A stretch of 64,000 nt of DNA. Source: Amycolatopsis circi. GTDB lineage: Bacteria; Actinomycetota; Actinomycetes; Mycobacteriales; Pseudonocardiaceae. Location: the NCBI RefSeq assembly GCF_003385235.1, contig NZ_PQIA01000011.1:59946-123945 (forward strand), read 5' to 3'. The translations under genes were made by a program, and so were the position numbers. A model generated the notes under the pieces. The model did no database searches, was not told where the DNA came from, and worked only from the letters and a program-made list of their open reading frames with translations. Each line of letters starts with the position of its first letter. Positions within the stretch are counted from its first letter, which is position 1. Of the stretch, positions 63,868-64,000 are shown piece by piece.

Positions 63868-64000
63868 GTGAACGACGACCGCAACCGCCCCTGGCCGAGC
63901 CAGGAGCCAGATGCACCTCGCCGTGCCCGGCGACCTCAGGAGGACCCCGGTCCCGCCGGTCCCGCCTGGCCCGCCGATGACGCCCCCCGGCGCCCCGCGC
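63868..64000 (+). CDS. Probable class A penicillin-binding protein, N-terminus only
   Basis: GTG 63868 is preceded by GGAGG 7 bp upstream. The 44 residues in the window (VNDDRNRPWPSQEPDAPRRA, then RRPQEDPGPAGPAWPADDAP) form a Pro/Asp/Arg-rich disordered cytoplasmic tail; no domain is visible. The assignment rests on position: a ponA1-type bifunctional PBP follows DUF5318 in mycobacteria and relatives, and such proteins carry long disordered N-termini in Pseudonocardiaceae. The rest lies outside the window. Confidence 0.65.
   Translation, partial: MNDDRNRPWPSQEPDAPRRARRPQEDPGPAGPAWPADDAPRRPA

Noticed and set aside
1..64000. Biosynthetic gene cluster
   Set aside because: The SDRs, methyltransferase, oxidoreductase and pumps are scattered singly; there is no PKS, NRPS, terpene cyclase or RiPP gene.

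Overview
The window is chromosomal DNA of a very GC-rich actinomycete with strong GC bias at third codon positions, many GTG starts, GTGA/ATGA-coupled genes and several probably leaderless starts. The gene content points to Pseudonocardiaceae, most likely Amycolatopsis: an AftB/ZomB-like arabinofuranosyltransferase, a GTP-dependent PEP carboxykinase, a FabG4/FadA2/HtdX-like locus, IniA/IniC-like dynamin GTPases, and an ino1-PadR-DUF5318-PBP block ordered as in mycobacteria. The genus is inferred; no rRNA, tRNA, CRISPR, phage or transposase gene was seen. Most of the window reads as core or slowly evolving chromosome, with small accessory patches.

Layout. 0-5 kb: the end of a 2-oxoacid dehydrogenase E2 gene, then a TetR regulator coupled to an ABC exporter, an ABC ATPase/membrane-protein pair and a P-loop kinase. 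5-8.2 kb: SEC-C protein, FxsA, and a Vsr/cytosine methyltransferase pair with no visible restriction enzyme. 8.2-13.9 kb: a lipid block (two SCP2-like proteins, TetR, MaoC hydratase, FabG4-like reductase, FadA2-like thiolase) whose two control regions share an operator-like motif. 13.9-17 kb: DoxX, a TipA-like MerR regulator with a very strong internal ribosome binding site, and an AAA ATPase set among CTAG-rich A+T patches. 17-24.9 kb: MarR-GNAT fusion, AhpD-like enzyme, ceramidase-like protein, SSS/DUF3311 transporter, a small XRE regulator inside a DnaA-box-like cluster, a LysR gene whose 3' end is tandemly triplicated, an SDR and an EndoU-like protein.

25-31.4 kb: a paralogue of the ATPase/membrane-protein pair with an F420-type oxidoreductase, PEP carboxykinase, and an Asp/Gly-rich repeat protein. 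31.4-37.3 kb: IniA-like and IniC-like dynamin GTPases with a GrpE-like protein, interrupted by a TetR/membrane-protein pair. 37.4-43 kb: two-component system and a duplicated ABC-2 transporter. 43-50.3 kb: TrmB, an FtsX-type ABC transporter and a second two-component system, facing each other across a 26-bp perfect palindrome. 50.4-64 kb: amidohydrolase, SDR, AftB-like enzyme, secreted SdrD-B protein, PhoX phosphatase, MFS/MarR, HAD phosphatase, LCM-type methyltransferase, myo-inositol-phosphate synthase with PadR, DUF5318 and the start of a probable penicillin-binding protein.

The most striking non-coding feature is a family of seven 51-55 bp palindromes placed at gene 3' ends. Two sequence types differ by paired, compensatory changes, so hairpin shape appears to be what is kept. 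Other points worth a second look are the TipAS-like internal start, the CTAG patches around the AAA ATPase, the triplicated LysR tail, the DnaA-box-like cluster and the EndoU fragment fused to an unknown C-terminal domain.
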